DNA of 64,000 nucleotides, taken from NCBI RefSeq assembly GCF_026151205.1, contig NC_087077.1, positions 12,498,983-12,562,982 of the forward strand, in the 5' to 3' direction. Positions 1 through 10,800 of this stretch are shown one piece after another. The stretch's first letter is position 1. Each line of letters starts with the position of its first letter. The translations under genes and the position numbers were made by a program. This stretch comes from Bolinopsis microptera. Lineage: Eukaryota > Ctenophora > Tentaculata > Lobata > Bolinopsidae. The notes below the pieces were generated by a model that was not told the origin of the DNA, did not search any database, and saw nothing but the letters and a program-made list of their open reading frames with translations.

Positions 1-839
1 TGAAACAAAGATCACGACTAGGTTTTATCAAAATTGAAAAGAAAACCGATCGAAGTGCACTAGAGATATAGTTTAAGTTTAAAGGGTCATCATTACTAAA
101 ATCTCTTCCTAGCTCCTAGCAATCAAGTTGTTAATCCTAGTTCTACACCTAAACAAGTACAAAATTACAGCCTTACATTTTGAAATTTTTCGATATCCAG
201 CTCAACATAAGACTTCGATACCAATAATGCATAATGGGTACATACCGATGATCGGTGTTCGTAAATATTTGATTATTTATAGTATTGAAGTTTAAAATCT
301 TCCTAATTATGTAAGAATAACAAAAGGAATCACGTACTAGTGTGCTGTTACGAAAAACAACTATTTAATAAAAAATAAATTAACAGTATTCGAGTACAAA
401 ATTAAAAATACAAACTCCAACATAATCGACAGACAAACTCAATAAATGAAGATTTCGTCGTGAAACGAGCTATATATACAGCTATAACGTAGCGCTCGAC
501 TCCAGTCTGAACCAAAATTAAGTCGCGTTCGTAGGAAATTGACCACCAGCTGCTGGTGGTTCGAATGTTGGTTTGCACACTACTGTGGTTGCGAGAAGCA
601 TTATTTGATGCGCGCGCGACCCAGTAGTGCATCGCGCTACAACTAACTTTGTGAAAAAATTATATATATTTTAAAAATTTACTATGTATTAAGAAAAACA
701 AAATGTTTATAGAAAAACAACATTTTTACTTACCACAAACAATCAATACATATAATTATATTATATCTAAAGATAAAGTCAAAGTTAAAATTCAACCATA
801 TACACAGCCCGCCGCGCACACAGCCTGATTCACCTAACC
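1..839. other. Non-genic repeat-bearing stretch
   Basis: No credible coding region is visible. Positions 590-650 hold a GC-rich patch related to patches near 30,160 and 34,200 (CAGTA.CGCATCGCGCTACAAC). Positions 701-830 resemble the sequence on both sides of the LTR retrotransposon at 30,313-48,842 (shared TACCACAAAACAATCAATACA-like stretch, then CGCCGCGCACACAGCC), so this looks like an uninterrupted relative of that insertion site. Confidence 0.5.
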
Positions 840-1165
840 ATGTGCTTTCGCGCCGGTTCGGGCGCGCTTGTTTCACAAGTCAAGAAAAGCCGGCCTTTTT
901 ACTGCCGTGAGGTGAGCGCGCGCTACTGCAAGCGCAAGGGCTCTGGATGGAGCAACAGCCATGATACATTGCTGAGAAATCTTCAGGTGTGGGTGTTATG
1001 TAAGCGCCGCGCTCAAGGTCTACTTAATTATTATCTTAGAAATCACATAGCCATGTGTCTACGCGTACTGCGTGACGCGCTTGCTTCACGGTCACGCGCT
1101 ACTGCAAGCGAGAGGGCTCTGGTTAGAGCAAATCTTAGAATTACATGTATAATGTTACATTTATT
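840..1165. repeat. GC-rich dispersed repeat module
   Basis: Two adjacent diverged copies of a module that recurs through the window. Shared words are CACATAGCCATGTG, GCGTACTGCGTGACGCGC, CGCGCTACTGCAAGCGAGAG and GGGCTCTGGTTAGAGCA. Other copies lie near 21,545-21,680, 28,790-28,855, 29,255-29,335 and 29,610-29,672, in both orientations. The open frame across it has no recognisable domain and is best read as an accident of GC-rich sequence. Confidence 0.6.
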
Positions 1166-1398
1166 ATAAGTTACCGGAGCCGAAGTATAATAATTTTTGG
1201 GGAAAATACTAAACATTAGAAATTAAAAATATCATCACATATCTTACTTACAATTCAAAAAATTCGTATTGTATGTATGTACGACCGCCCACGTGCAAAT
1301 AGATAAGAAATAGGTAGTTGCATAATAACCATGGTAACGGCCGGTTTTTGTACGCAAAGATTGTTTTAACGGCATTTTGATCAGTTTTATGGTAATTA

Positions 1399-1470
1399 CT
1401 TGTATCACGTTGCGACCCCCACGGTCGTTTCACTATAGTGAAACAGGGGGCTTTTACTAATTCGCTCGCC
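1399..1470 (+). repeat. Partial hairpin module plus GGGCGAGCGA end motif
   Basis: Begins TTGTATCACGTTGCGACC, the same start as the modules at 1719, 20,719 and 49,811, but lacks the central GC-rich hairpin. It runs straight into TACTAATTCGCTCGCCC, a reverse-complement variant of the GGGCGAGCGATTTAGTA word found beside many repeat fragments here. Confidence 0.5.
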
Positions 1471-1530
1471 CAAAAATTTCACGTGACTTTGGTTTTTATG
1501 GTTTTGCAGCCGTACAAAACGGTTTTACAT

Positions 1531-1612
1531 AAACCCTTATCCCAACCCTAACCCTAACCATAACCCCGAACACCGAAGCTAACCATAACCCTTACCACAA
1601 CCCTAAACCTAA
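1531..1612 (-). repeat. Degenerate telomere-like (TTAGGG) block inside a dispersed repeat
   Basis: Contains CCCTAACCCTAACC and several one-base variants. The whole block, including the flanking CCGTACAAAACGGTTTTA and the interruption CCGAAGCTAACCATAACCC, recurs inverted at 49,243-49,345. It is therefore part of a dispersed repeat, not a true chromosome end. Confidence 0.6.
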
Positions 1613-1718
1613 GACGAGCCCTAAACAACCGAATTCGTATTTTACTAGCCTGTCACGTGACCAAAAGTTTTTTTGCCCATAACTCTCCAGGGAAGCATTT
1701 TAACCCTACGTCATGGTT

Positions 1719-1815
1719 GTATCACGTTGCGACCCCCACGGTCGTTTCACTATACAGGGGGAGCCGCGCACTTCGTGCGCGGCGGATCATACAACGTATG
1801 ACAACGTATGACAAC
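1719..1815 (+). repeat. GC-rich hairpin module
   Basis: About 95 bp starting TTGTATCACGT and ending CATACAACGTATGACAA. In the middle a near-perfect stem, GCCGCGCAC with GTGCGCGGC, would fold as a tight hairpin. Close relatives sit at 20,719-20,815, 21,410-21,530 (inverted) and 49,811-49,917, with a more diverged one at 29,418-29,515. This copy lies directly upstream of a truncated LINE. Confidence 0.6.
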
Positions 1816-1900
1816 GTCATGGGGGGTGATTCGGAATCAGTGTCCAAAAATACACCGATTCCGATCACTTTCATGCCCAAAGGGCCTTTTTACAAAGGCG

Positions 1901-3518
1901 ATGAATGCAAATTTGTGCTCTATGCTGATGACACAAATATATTTATCACTGGACCGTCCAAAGAAGCAACATACTTGAAGGCCAATAAAGTTCTTGATTT
2001 CGTATGCAAATTCATGAGAAGTAATCTCTTACATATAAATATGTCTAAATGCTGCTACATACATTTTCTACCTGCATACGAATCTGATGAAACCTGCGCC
2101 AGGGTTAGGCCATATGCCAATGAATATGACAAATCACAAGGAATATTTATAAATGGACACAAAATTGTCAAGGTTAGCAACACCAAATTTCTTGGTGTAG
2201 TAATTGATGAAAAACTTAGCTGGGGCCCACATATAGAATATCTAAGAAAAAAAATTAGATCCACTACAGGAGCACTTAACAGGATTAAACATTCAGTTCC
2301 AGGGGAACACTACCAAAAAATATACTCTGCATTATTGGAATCACATCTTGCTTACGGAATAAGTGTTTGGGGCTCAGCCCTCAAAGACCAACCAAACGAT
2401 AAGCTGTTCATAACTCAGAAACGTTGTATAAGAATCCTTTTTGGAGACCTAAATGCATACCTCGACAAACATGCCACTTGTGCACGAGCCAGACCTTATA
2501 CAAAACAGAGGTTTGGAGCTGCTTTTTTCGAAAAAGAGGACACCAAGCCCATTTTTAATCGACTAAAATTGCTTACTGTTCAAAACTTGTACAAATACCA
2601 CTGTATATCTGAGATATTTCAAATTATGAAATTTCGCACTCCATACTCGTTGTACTGTACTATAGACTCATCAAAACGTGATACAAGCAATTTCATAATC
2701 CTCCCAAGAAAAACCAACACTTTTCTTTATATAGCCTCCAAATTGTGGAATAGCATACATAAACGGATTCTAAATGAGAATGGGGAAATCCTCACTACTT
2801 CTGTATCTTTGGTTAAATTACGCTGTAAAAGTATCATCCTGGGATCCCAATCCATCAACAATAATAACACCTGGACTTACCACAACTTTCACATCGCCCC
2901 TCACTCAGTCACAGACCAAACCATTTCATCACTCATTCACCAAATTGCCGACCCAATAATATCTACTGAAGTGGCGAAAATTTTCTATACAAATGATATT
3001 TCGATATTATTGCTGCAGCAGACACAAATACCAACATTATTATATTCCCAAACGTTTGAACCTTTAAATTAACTAGGAAAGTCAATCCTCAACTTGACTT
3101 TTACTGTTTTAAACAGATATGATGATAATAACTTAACTTATTATTTTTTTTTTACATACTCCTTCTTAATGTGGTGACTTGGGGTCCATAAATATAACAA
3201 TACAAGCTGATAAACCAAAAAGAACAACTGGGGTAGGTAGGTAGCCCTGGTGGGTGCGTAAACTTTACGGTCTGCTCTCTCCAAGATCAGCCTGCTTCTC
3301 CATTTTACCGTGAAGCCTAATTTCTAGTTTTTATAAAATATACAATGCAAGTGCAGGTTTACTAATCTTAATCTACTTAACAACTCAATAGCCCAAGTCA
3401 CCATACCCGTAGTATATTCCATGGTAATAGAAGAGCTTTAAAGTTTTTCAAATTGTTGCTATAATTGATTTAAATAAAAATTTGTTGTTTTCTTGAAAAA
3501 AATTTGTTGTTTTCTTGA
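1901..3518 (+). mobile_element. 5'-truncated CR1-like LINE copy
   Basis: The sequence becomes alignable to the full LINE at 24,791-28,776 just before the reverse transcriptase YADD box and stays so to the end of the 3' UTR. It shares with the full copy a 24-base identical 3' UTR block (3252-3275) and a terminal repeat of TTGTTGTTTTCTTG in two copies (3482-3518). A related uninterrupted sequence near 49,597-49,650 matches both flanks, which marks this as a retrotransposition event. Confidence 0.85.
1902..3072 (+). pseudogene. Reverse transcriptase C-terminal fragment (CR1-like LINE ORF2)
   Basis: About 390 codons remain open, beginning DECKFVLYADDTNIF, so the catalytic YADD is present but motifs A and B and the whole endonuclease are missing. 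Downstream, LHINMSKCCYIHF, KFLGVVIDEKLSW and SHLAYGISVWG match the thumb and C-terminal region of the full copy at 24,791-28,195, at roughly 60 percent identity by eye. The usual stop after the NF.. segment is lost, so the frame runs on about 60 codons into former 3' UTR. The open frame also extends upstream to 1657 through unrelated repeat, and that part is not LINE. Non-functional as a stand-alone enzyme. Confidence 0.85.
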
Positions 3519-3525
3519 ATTTTCT

Positions 3526-5880
3526 TAAAATTTGGGCGAGCGATTTAGTATACAACGTATATACAACGTATGACAAGTAATTACGTTGTGTTCAGTGCTA
3601 GCTACATTTTAATCGGCTGTATCTTCGGTTGTACTGACGGATATTTTTTGATGCGATAAAAACTGACTACCGCATACCGATGACCAAAGAAATAAAATAC
3701 TATTAGCTTCCTCCCTCTGACCACGGGTTTTTTAGTATATTATAAAATCATAATTTTATTAATAATTGTTTTTGCTTTGTTTGCTTTGAGTTAAATCAAA
3801 ACTTAAATCATCAATCATGAATCAGTCATATTTTTAATTTTAACAGTTAAGTAATGATGAATGAGTTTGGTTGATTTGTGATTATCATTTTCAAATTATT
3901 GACTGGCACGCCAATTTCTGTGCACAGCGCTTTTTTCAAGCTTCATCCGTGAGAGAAGCAAGCAATAAACTAAAAAGCTAGGTGCGACAGTTCTCCATTA
4001 AATTAACGAACTGACCCAGCGTGAGCTAATACAAAAGAAAATTTTTAACTATTATATTAAGACTAAACGTTCAATTGGAAAGTGAATCGAATTGTACACA
4101 AATCAACATTTTTTGACAAATCCTAGCCTAAAAGTCGGGAAAATACAGGTCTCCGAAAAACCATGCATATAGGTTTAATATATAATTTGAAAAGGAATAC
4201 AAATATGCAAATTGAATATACAAAACAATATATTAGAAATAAAGAATACTTCCTCATATCAGTCCTGAGTCGGTAACTGACTCTGTTCTTGTGTGAACGG
4301 TCAATTTCTCTAACTATCAACAAAAACTCATTTCTATCTTTCGCTCTGTTCAAGGCTTACCCGTATCTGTGCACAAAAACGAGTGAAATGGATCTTGAAG
4401 AATTATCATAGTTTGAATTGGCAAATGACAAACATGTGTCTGGTAATGAGACTAACAATGAATATGTGTTGATGATGCAGAGGTATCTGGTATGTATATT
4501 GGAATGGAAAATTGTATGCCCAGGCCGGTTTAATTGCACCCTCAGTTTTGTGAAACGGAATCGTCATGTCAAGCTATGACCTGAAAAGGTCTCGTCATAA
4601 TAATTAATGAATGAGGGATTAAGTGGCTTATAAAATACGAGATAATACTGGTTTAAAATTTTTTTCTCATAAAAGAAAAGTATTCTTAGATCTCTTATAA
4701 TAAGTGTCTTCGGCCAGATTATTCATGTTGAGTCCAAATTCAGCTAAAAGTTTTAAAAGTTGTAAAAAAAAAGAAAATAACATTTCTTGAACTACCATGA
4801 TAATTTAACTCGAAAAAGGCTTTTAACTTAAATTGTTATGATTTAGACTCCATAAATTAGGCCCAAATGCCTTAAAGAGGATTGTTGATGACCGGAACAG
4901 CCAACTTAGCACCAAAAAATCTCAGACCACCAAACTGCCAAACAATTTTAAAAGGTGCTGAAAGGTGGCAAAACTTTAATGGTTAAATTCCTGGTTGCTG
5001 GAATAAAATGCGATGTCTTAAAATCTGTAACAGGACAATAGATGTATGGCTTTCTCAGACTTAAAACAAGTTAGCAGCGTCTGTTTTAACAGAAAGAGAG
5101 GTATGTAATTGTGTCTTGTGTACTCAAACAAGTTCTCAAATTTGAGATTTGATTTATCAAATACATCGTGGAATCTATATCTTTAAACGAGAATCCATGC
5201 CATGCAATCTTCGCCTCCACCAACTAGGCCTTGTGACTATGTCGGAAAACTGAAAAAATTGTTCTAATTCTCTGTCCAATAAAGTCCCAAATTTAACTCC
5301 AGCAATAAATATGTTACTGGGACCATTTTAACTCCGGATGCGAACCCAGTGCGGACCTGGTCCATGGATGGAAGTTTCACCATGTATGCCAACATGTGTT
5401 TAACATGGCACCTAAATGATTGCTTAGATATTCAGAGCAGAATTTGTTATTTGACTTGGAATGAACCATTTGTGTTCTGCCAATTGCAGCACATTTAATG
5501 TAATGAGTATATAGTTTTCTTTTTTAACTTTTTAAGTTTAAACGGCAACACAAGTAAAACAGAATCTAAATTTTATTGCCTGCATCACAATGAATAATGA
5601 TATCATAATAAATATATATAGACATCTGATAATAAACTTGTTAGGTTCGCGCGGAAAATGGAAAAACTAGCGGTGCGGTGCGCCTAAACCATAAACTCTA
5701 CATATTGTTAGGATAAACGAGATTATTTAGCATGCTGACCTCGTATCATATTACAATTATACTCGTTCCAGCTCCAAATGTGAGTCAGCGCTTAAACCAA
5801 AAGCAGTTGGCAAAAGGAGCCAGTTGCCTGTAATAGCTTTACTAGAACCCGATTTACCACTTTTGGAGCACAAACTCAAG
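3526..5880. other. AT-rich intergenic stretch, no gene seen
   Basis: It opens with GGGCGAGCGATTTAGTA followed by short ATACAACGTAT repeats (3534-3575), remnants of the module family to the left. The rest is AT-rich single-copy-looking DNA. Open frames of 60-76 codons on the minus strand at 4123-4539 and 5757-5945 have no domain or coding character that I recognise. Confidence 0.5.
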
Positions 5881-5884
5881 CCTA

Positions 5885-6160
5885 TTAAATAATAATATGT
5901 AAGTTCAGACCTTAGCAATACACAGTTGATTATTGACGCATGCATAATGTAAATTATGAAAATTGCACTGTCATGATTTATTTGATAAATTATATTTTAT
6001 ATTCAGATCTGTAAACAGATGTAAAGTTAAGAACAGTTGTGCATGTATATAATCTAATTTAACAATTTGTAAACCTGCGCAATTAATCATTATGTATTTA
6101 AAATTCGAACTGTCATTAGTTGTTGTGTTGGTAGTAATTAATTTATTGATTAAAATGTAA
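5885..6160 (+). repeat. Diverged direct repeat, upstream copy (flanks the zinc-finger gene)
   Basis: Aligns through about 280 bp with 7408-7695. Shared landmarks in the same order are AATAATATGTAAG, AAAATTGCACTGTCA, TATTTTATATTCAGA, AATTTAACA.TT.G.AA, ATTTAAAA.TC.AACTGTCA and GTAATTAATTTA. The two copies bracket the zinc-finger reading frame. Confidence 0.7.
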
Positions 6161-6253
6161 AGCTATTAAACATTTTATATATATTATAAGACTTACCTCA
6201 CAACTTATTAATTGATCTTAATCGAATTCATTATATTAGCAGTAGGATTGGCT

Positions 6254-6988
6254 ATGTCAAAGAAGAGGAAAATATCCCCAGTTGCAGTGGTAGGCGACAC
6301 TATCATGAATTACAAACCTAACAATGCAACTGTAATAAAAAAGGAGATTAAAACTGAGCAGGAGGAGTTAGAAGGTAAATCCCATGGGTTTCTTTGTCCG
6401 AAATGTGAAGCTCATTTTCTGTATGAGGAGTACTTTTGTCATCATATCAGAGAACATCATGAAGATATTAGCAGTGTATGTAATTTGGATTCCAATGTGC
6501 TAAGAAATTCCACGAAATTGTCAGGAAAGTTGATGAATCCAATATCAGAAGAAAAATCTCTCAAGTGGAATGATTGCTCCTTATCATTCTCTAACAAACC
6601 TACTCTCAGAGCACACCAGCGTATTCACACTGGAGAGAAACCTTTCAAGTGTAATGATTGCTCCTCATCTTTCTCTCAGAAATCTAATCTCACAAAACAT
6701 CAGCGTATTCACACTGGAGAGAAACTTCACAGGTGTAATGATTGCTCCTCATCTTTCACTCAGAAATCTAATCTCACAAAACATCAGCGTATCCACACTG
6801 GAGAGAAACCTTTCAAGTGTAATGAATGCTCCTCATCTTTCTCTCAGAAATCTAATCTCACAACACATCAGCGTATCCACACTGTAGAGAAACCGTTCAA
6901 GTGTAGCGAATGCTCCTCATATTTCTCTAAAAAATGTCATCTCAGAAGACACCAGCGTATTCACACTGGAGAGAAACCTTTCAAGTGA
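6254..6988 (+). CDS. C2H2 zinc-finger protein, truncated array
   Basis: A 244-residue protein, probably a nuclear DNA-binding regulator. The first ATG of the frame (6254) gives a basic start, MSKKRK. An acidic stretch near 28-40 contains IKTEQE, resembling a SUMO acceptor site. A divergent finger lies at C48/C51/H64/H69. A degenerate finger follows, with Trp105 where the first Cys should be (then C108/H121/H125). Four canonical fingers joined by TGEKPF-type linkers come next: C133-H153, C161-H181, C189-H209 and C217-H237. Three of them share nearly the same helix (QKSNLTK/T), which suggests recent internal duplication and similar base preference. The frame stops exactly at the first Cys of the next finger. 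A 5' non-coding or extra coding exon upstream cannot be excluded. Target genes cannot be inferred. Confidence 0.75.
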   Translation: MSKKRKISPVAVVGDTIMNYKPNNATVIKKEIKTEQEELEGKSHGFLCPKCEAHFLYEEYFCHHIREHHEDISSVCNLDSNVLRNSTKLSGKLMNPISEEKSLKWNDCSLSFSNKPTLRAHQRIHTGEKPFKCNDCSSSFSQKSNLTKHQRIHTGEKLHRCNDCSSSFTQKSNLTKHQRIHTGEKPFKCNECSSSFSQKSNLTTHQRIHTVEKPFKCSECSSYFSKKCHLRRHQRIHTGEKPFK

Positions 6989-7060
6989 AAAGAGTGTTCA
7001 CATCCTTCTTCTGACAGTATAACCTTGTCAAACACCAACGTATTCACACATATTAAAAAC
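6986..7060 (+). pseudogene. Decayed additional zinc finger after the stop codon
   Basis: After FK the next codon is TGA where the other fingers have TGT (Cys). The following bases still resemble a finger unit (AAAGAGTGTTCACATCCTTC against the unit pattern AATGAATGCTCCTCATCTTTC), and a CACCAACGTATTCACAC remnant corresponds to the HQRIHT linker, out of register after a small deletion. Confidence 0.7.
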
Positions 7061-7407
7061 TTTAAAACTCTTTTAAGAGGACTCACAAATAACAGACTCT
7101 TTGAGGCCTTCGGGTAATTGTTAAATCATGATCATGTTCTATTGACAAGATTAGGGAATTATTTTCATGTTACATTTGACTCAGTTAACCATATTAACCA
7201 ATGATAATTTTAGTGCTGTGTATTTGAATTTATCAACTCAATTTAAGCTCTGTTTCTACTTATTATCAAGTTGCGATGATATGGATTCTGTCCAAACCTT
7301 GTTCTCACTAACTTGAATTCCATATCGATTAAGATTTGTAAAATTATTTGATTTAAAAGTTACTTTAAAATTTGAACTGTGACGCAATCGAATCGTTATA
7401 ATATAAT

Positions 7408-7695
7408 AATAATATGTAAGACAGTAAATTTAGACCATAGCATTAAACAGTTTATTATGGACGACGTAATATGAATTATAAAAATTGCACTGTCAGCCTT
7501 TCTTTAATCTTTAGTAATATGTATATATTTGTATTTTATATTCAGACGTGAATTGATGTAGCGTTTAGGACGATTGTATATCTAGTATTTAATTTAACTG
7601 ATTAGCAATTTGTATACCTGAACTTTATTATTTGTTCTGCATTTAAAACTCAAACTGTCACACATTTTGCTGGTGATAATTAATTTACTTAAATA
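7408..7695 (+). repeat. Diverged direct repeat, downstream copy
   Basis: Second copy of the block at 5885-6160 (shared AAAATTGCACTGTCA, TATTTTATATTCAGA, AACTGTCA). In the first copy the zinc-finger frame begins about 95 bases further on; no finger gene follows this second copy. Confidence 0.7.
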
Positions 7696-7821
7696 GTTCT
7701 AAACTCTTGGCCTCCTTCTGTGAATTTGTATGTACCTTACTAGTATAAGGGTCTTAACCAATTGTCTTCAATTCTGTTTAGAGCAATCTTGAAGTAAAAT
7801 GACAAACTAACTTTTTAGGAT

Positions 7822-10800
7822 ATGGGGGTCTCTGATTTCCCCTCCTCAAGGATACACCTATGGTAAGTTACCACTGACATGACTGATGTCTGAATTATTC
7901 AGAGTTAATATTATTAAGTAAAATGGTTTTTATGTTAGCTTTTTGTCTCCTTTTCCAGCTAATTAGACCTCAGTTTAAGTTTTAAATAATTTGCATATCA
8001 AAATTTCAGGAGCTCCCAACCAACTGGGAAAGTGGCTAAAGTCAGCTTATCTCCAAAATGGTGAATATAATAATCACATTGCATTAAATCTCATAATAAT
8101 GTCATACCAGAAGATCATCCAAATAACATTAATTGTTCATTGATATTTACAAATGTTTAAACAATAACATATATATATTTCAGTGTTGGTAGCATAGTGA
8201 TAAGTGAGCATGTTTTGAGGCGTGCCGCTAAGCTGAGCTCAGTACAACGTGCTGGGTTTGATTGCTTCCTTTTGGGAACCCCCAAGATCACAAACCAAAC
8301 TGTGTCTGTTTGTGTAGACAGAATGGACCATGGCAAGGAGACTATATCAGGTTATTAGAAAAAAGATTGTGATTCCTCATTTTTCAAGTTAAGTATATAT
8401 ATGCACTTTGTATTAAATATTAGCCCAAAGCGTACTGGTCTCTGGTCTCTGTAGGTCCTCAATGATTTAAATAAGTCACACGAAATATATTTGATAAACA
8501 GTTATTTTTCACAGATGGTAAAATAGTGAAGGTACCTACGATGTTGATACCAGGGGATATGATCTTGCCCACCAAGATATTATCTGAGGAGGACTCAATG
8601 ACCTACACCACTGACCAATACCTTCATTCTTTCAATGTAAGCTTCTCAAATCACTCATCTTTTCCCTCAATCCCCTGACTGATTTTGGTCACACTATATG
8701 ATTGCACTGTTTCACGGTTAGACGGTTCATATTTCTCTGCACAAGAAATAAACATGTTCTCGATATCCCAGGAATTAGAAAAAACGTTGAAAAACGGTAG
8801 TAACGTGGGAGAGTTGTTGAAAATGAGGTGCATTATATCGCTAATGCCAGATGATGATCTGGGTACCCCTCTCAAAGTGACGTGTGAGATGGTCTACCCT
8901 GGAGTAGGGTTTGAATTGAAACCTGTCGCCCCCCTCCCTTTAGCCTCCACCCCTATCACTAGATCTCTCAGTGGGGACCTAGCTGGGGTAACCAAATCAG
9001 GGTTAGTGAACTATCATAATATCTTAACTACTGATTTGCTATGAAAGAATAGTAAAATGTGGCCAAGTTTCAGTTAAAGTAAAATATGTTAAATATGTGA
9101 AATTTATTGAGTGAAATATGTGAAATGTGTGAAATACTGTATGTGAAATATAATCAAAACATGTCAGGTATTTGACACTAGACAGAGCAAGACGAGGAGT
9201 CCTGATTCTTTCTGGTGATCAATCTAACATGACTGATAGCATCCTAGTTGGTGGGTGGATCTCACTTCCTCTCTCCCATCCCATCAACTCTGATCCTTCT
9301 TACCCACTGGGTCCTGCTATCTGGCAACTCCTCCTCAACTATACCTTCAATACTTCTCTTATCAGGTAACATAACATTCTCCTCGTGCTAACTCTCACTC
9401 TCATTCTTCCTCCTGGCATTATCTCGGTTTGTAAGAGTAGTTTGCTCTTTTGTCTTTAGCTCTGACGAATCCGTCCAACTTGTTCCACCGCCTAAATCAA
9501 ATTAGATCTAAATATATAATCACTAGGGCGTGCTTATATTAGAACAGTTAGGGAACTTAGATTTGTTACAATGTATCTTAATGTTTTGCTATCGCATTAA
9601 GACTTTTGTTAAGAAAATGACTATATCTGAGAGTTAGTTTTAAAATAACAAAGTTTTGTGACATTAGACTATCAGTCAAAGTTGCATATTCAGAAAGAGG
9701 CAACTGCAACCCCTAATCTTATTTTGTCCCTATTTTCAGAGAAGCGCAACCCCTAATCTTATTTTGTCCCTATTTTCAGAGAAGCGCAACCTCCAGCTCC
9801 CTTCTTACTCTGTGTCTTGTCTGGTGGCTCAGTTCTGACTTGGGAATGTTCAGTAAATCAGCAGCTACCTTCCTTCAGACATGTCAAGTAAGTTATACAG
9901 TTAGACGTTAGTTTTAAGTTTTTAAATATTAATTAAAATCATAGTTTAGTTATTAAACACTTGACCTGCTGTTAAAACGGCACCAGATGATACGACGTAC
10001 TGTATAAAAATAGTACCAGCTTTTTAGCGAAACAATGTGTGTTTTGAGTTCAGCATACACTGCTCTGTAATGCCGATCTCATATTAAATATGGAACTTGT
10101 GCAATCTAATTAATGGCCCTGTTATATGCAATATGCACATGTCATTCTGTTCCCTAGCACCTAGCATTAAACTAACGTAATTTACTGCTAATCTTTACTT
10201 AAATGATTTGTAAAGTCACCTGAGGTCACTGCTAGAATAACCGTGCTTAGTATTCTATAAATACCCTTTCCAGTGCCTTACATGGAGCTTGTCTTTGGTG
10301 TGTATTTTGTATTGGTAAATTTAAACCAATAATTAAAATCATTACACCTAAATGTTGCCATGGCGACGTCTTGCTACTCTAACGATTTATTATTTAGTGC
10401 CCTGGCCAGTCACTAATATGACCTGCTCCCGCTACTCTATGAAAATATTGAGAGCTAACCAATACCAGACATGAGATTATGTGCAGATATTTGCACATCT
10501 GCTCTGTTTTGACTCAAGTCACGGTTGAGGGAGGAGTGAGGCTCTCATAAGACTTAGTGTCTAATTTTGTCTACCTTTTTTTTGAGGTTGGAGAAAAGTG
10601 TACAATAATTGTCAAAATATTACCGAATTTCGGCTAACACAAATAAAGTGAATTGAAAATTTTCAAAAAGTACACATAAACTTGCGCTAGAGTTGTTCTT
10701 TTAGGTAAAAGTACCTATAATGGAATATCAACTTAAACTGTAGGGTGAAATGTACTGTGATTCAACTTAGTATGATATAGATTGATCTAGCTTGATCTAG

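Noticed and set aside
840-1169. 109-codon frame as a gene
   Set aside because: It covers two copies of a dispersed GC-rich repeat and has no domain.
1531-1612. Assembly end or true telomere
   Set aside because: Sequence continues normally on both sides, and the same interrupted block occurs inverted at 49 kb.
8185-8290. A functional tRNA gene
   Set aside because: Box-like sequences are present, but the stems do not pair and the anticodon arm is not recognisable.
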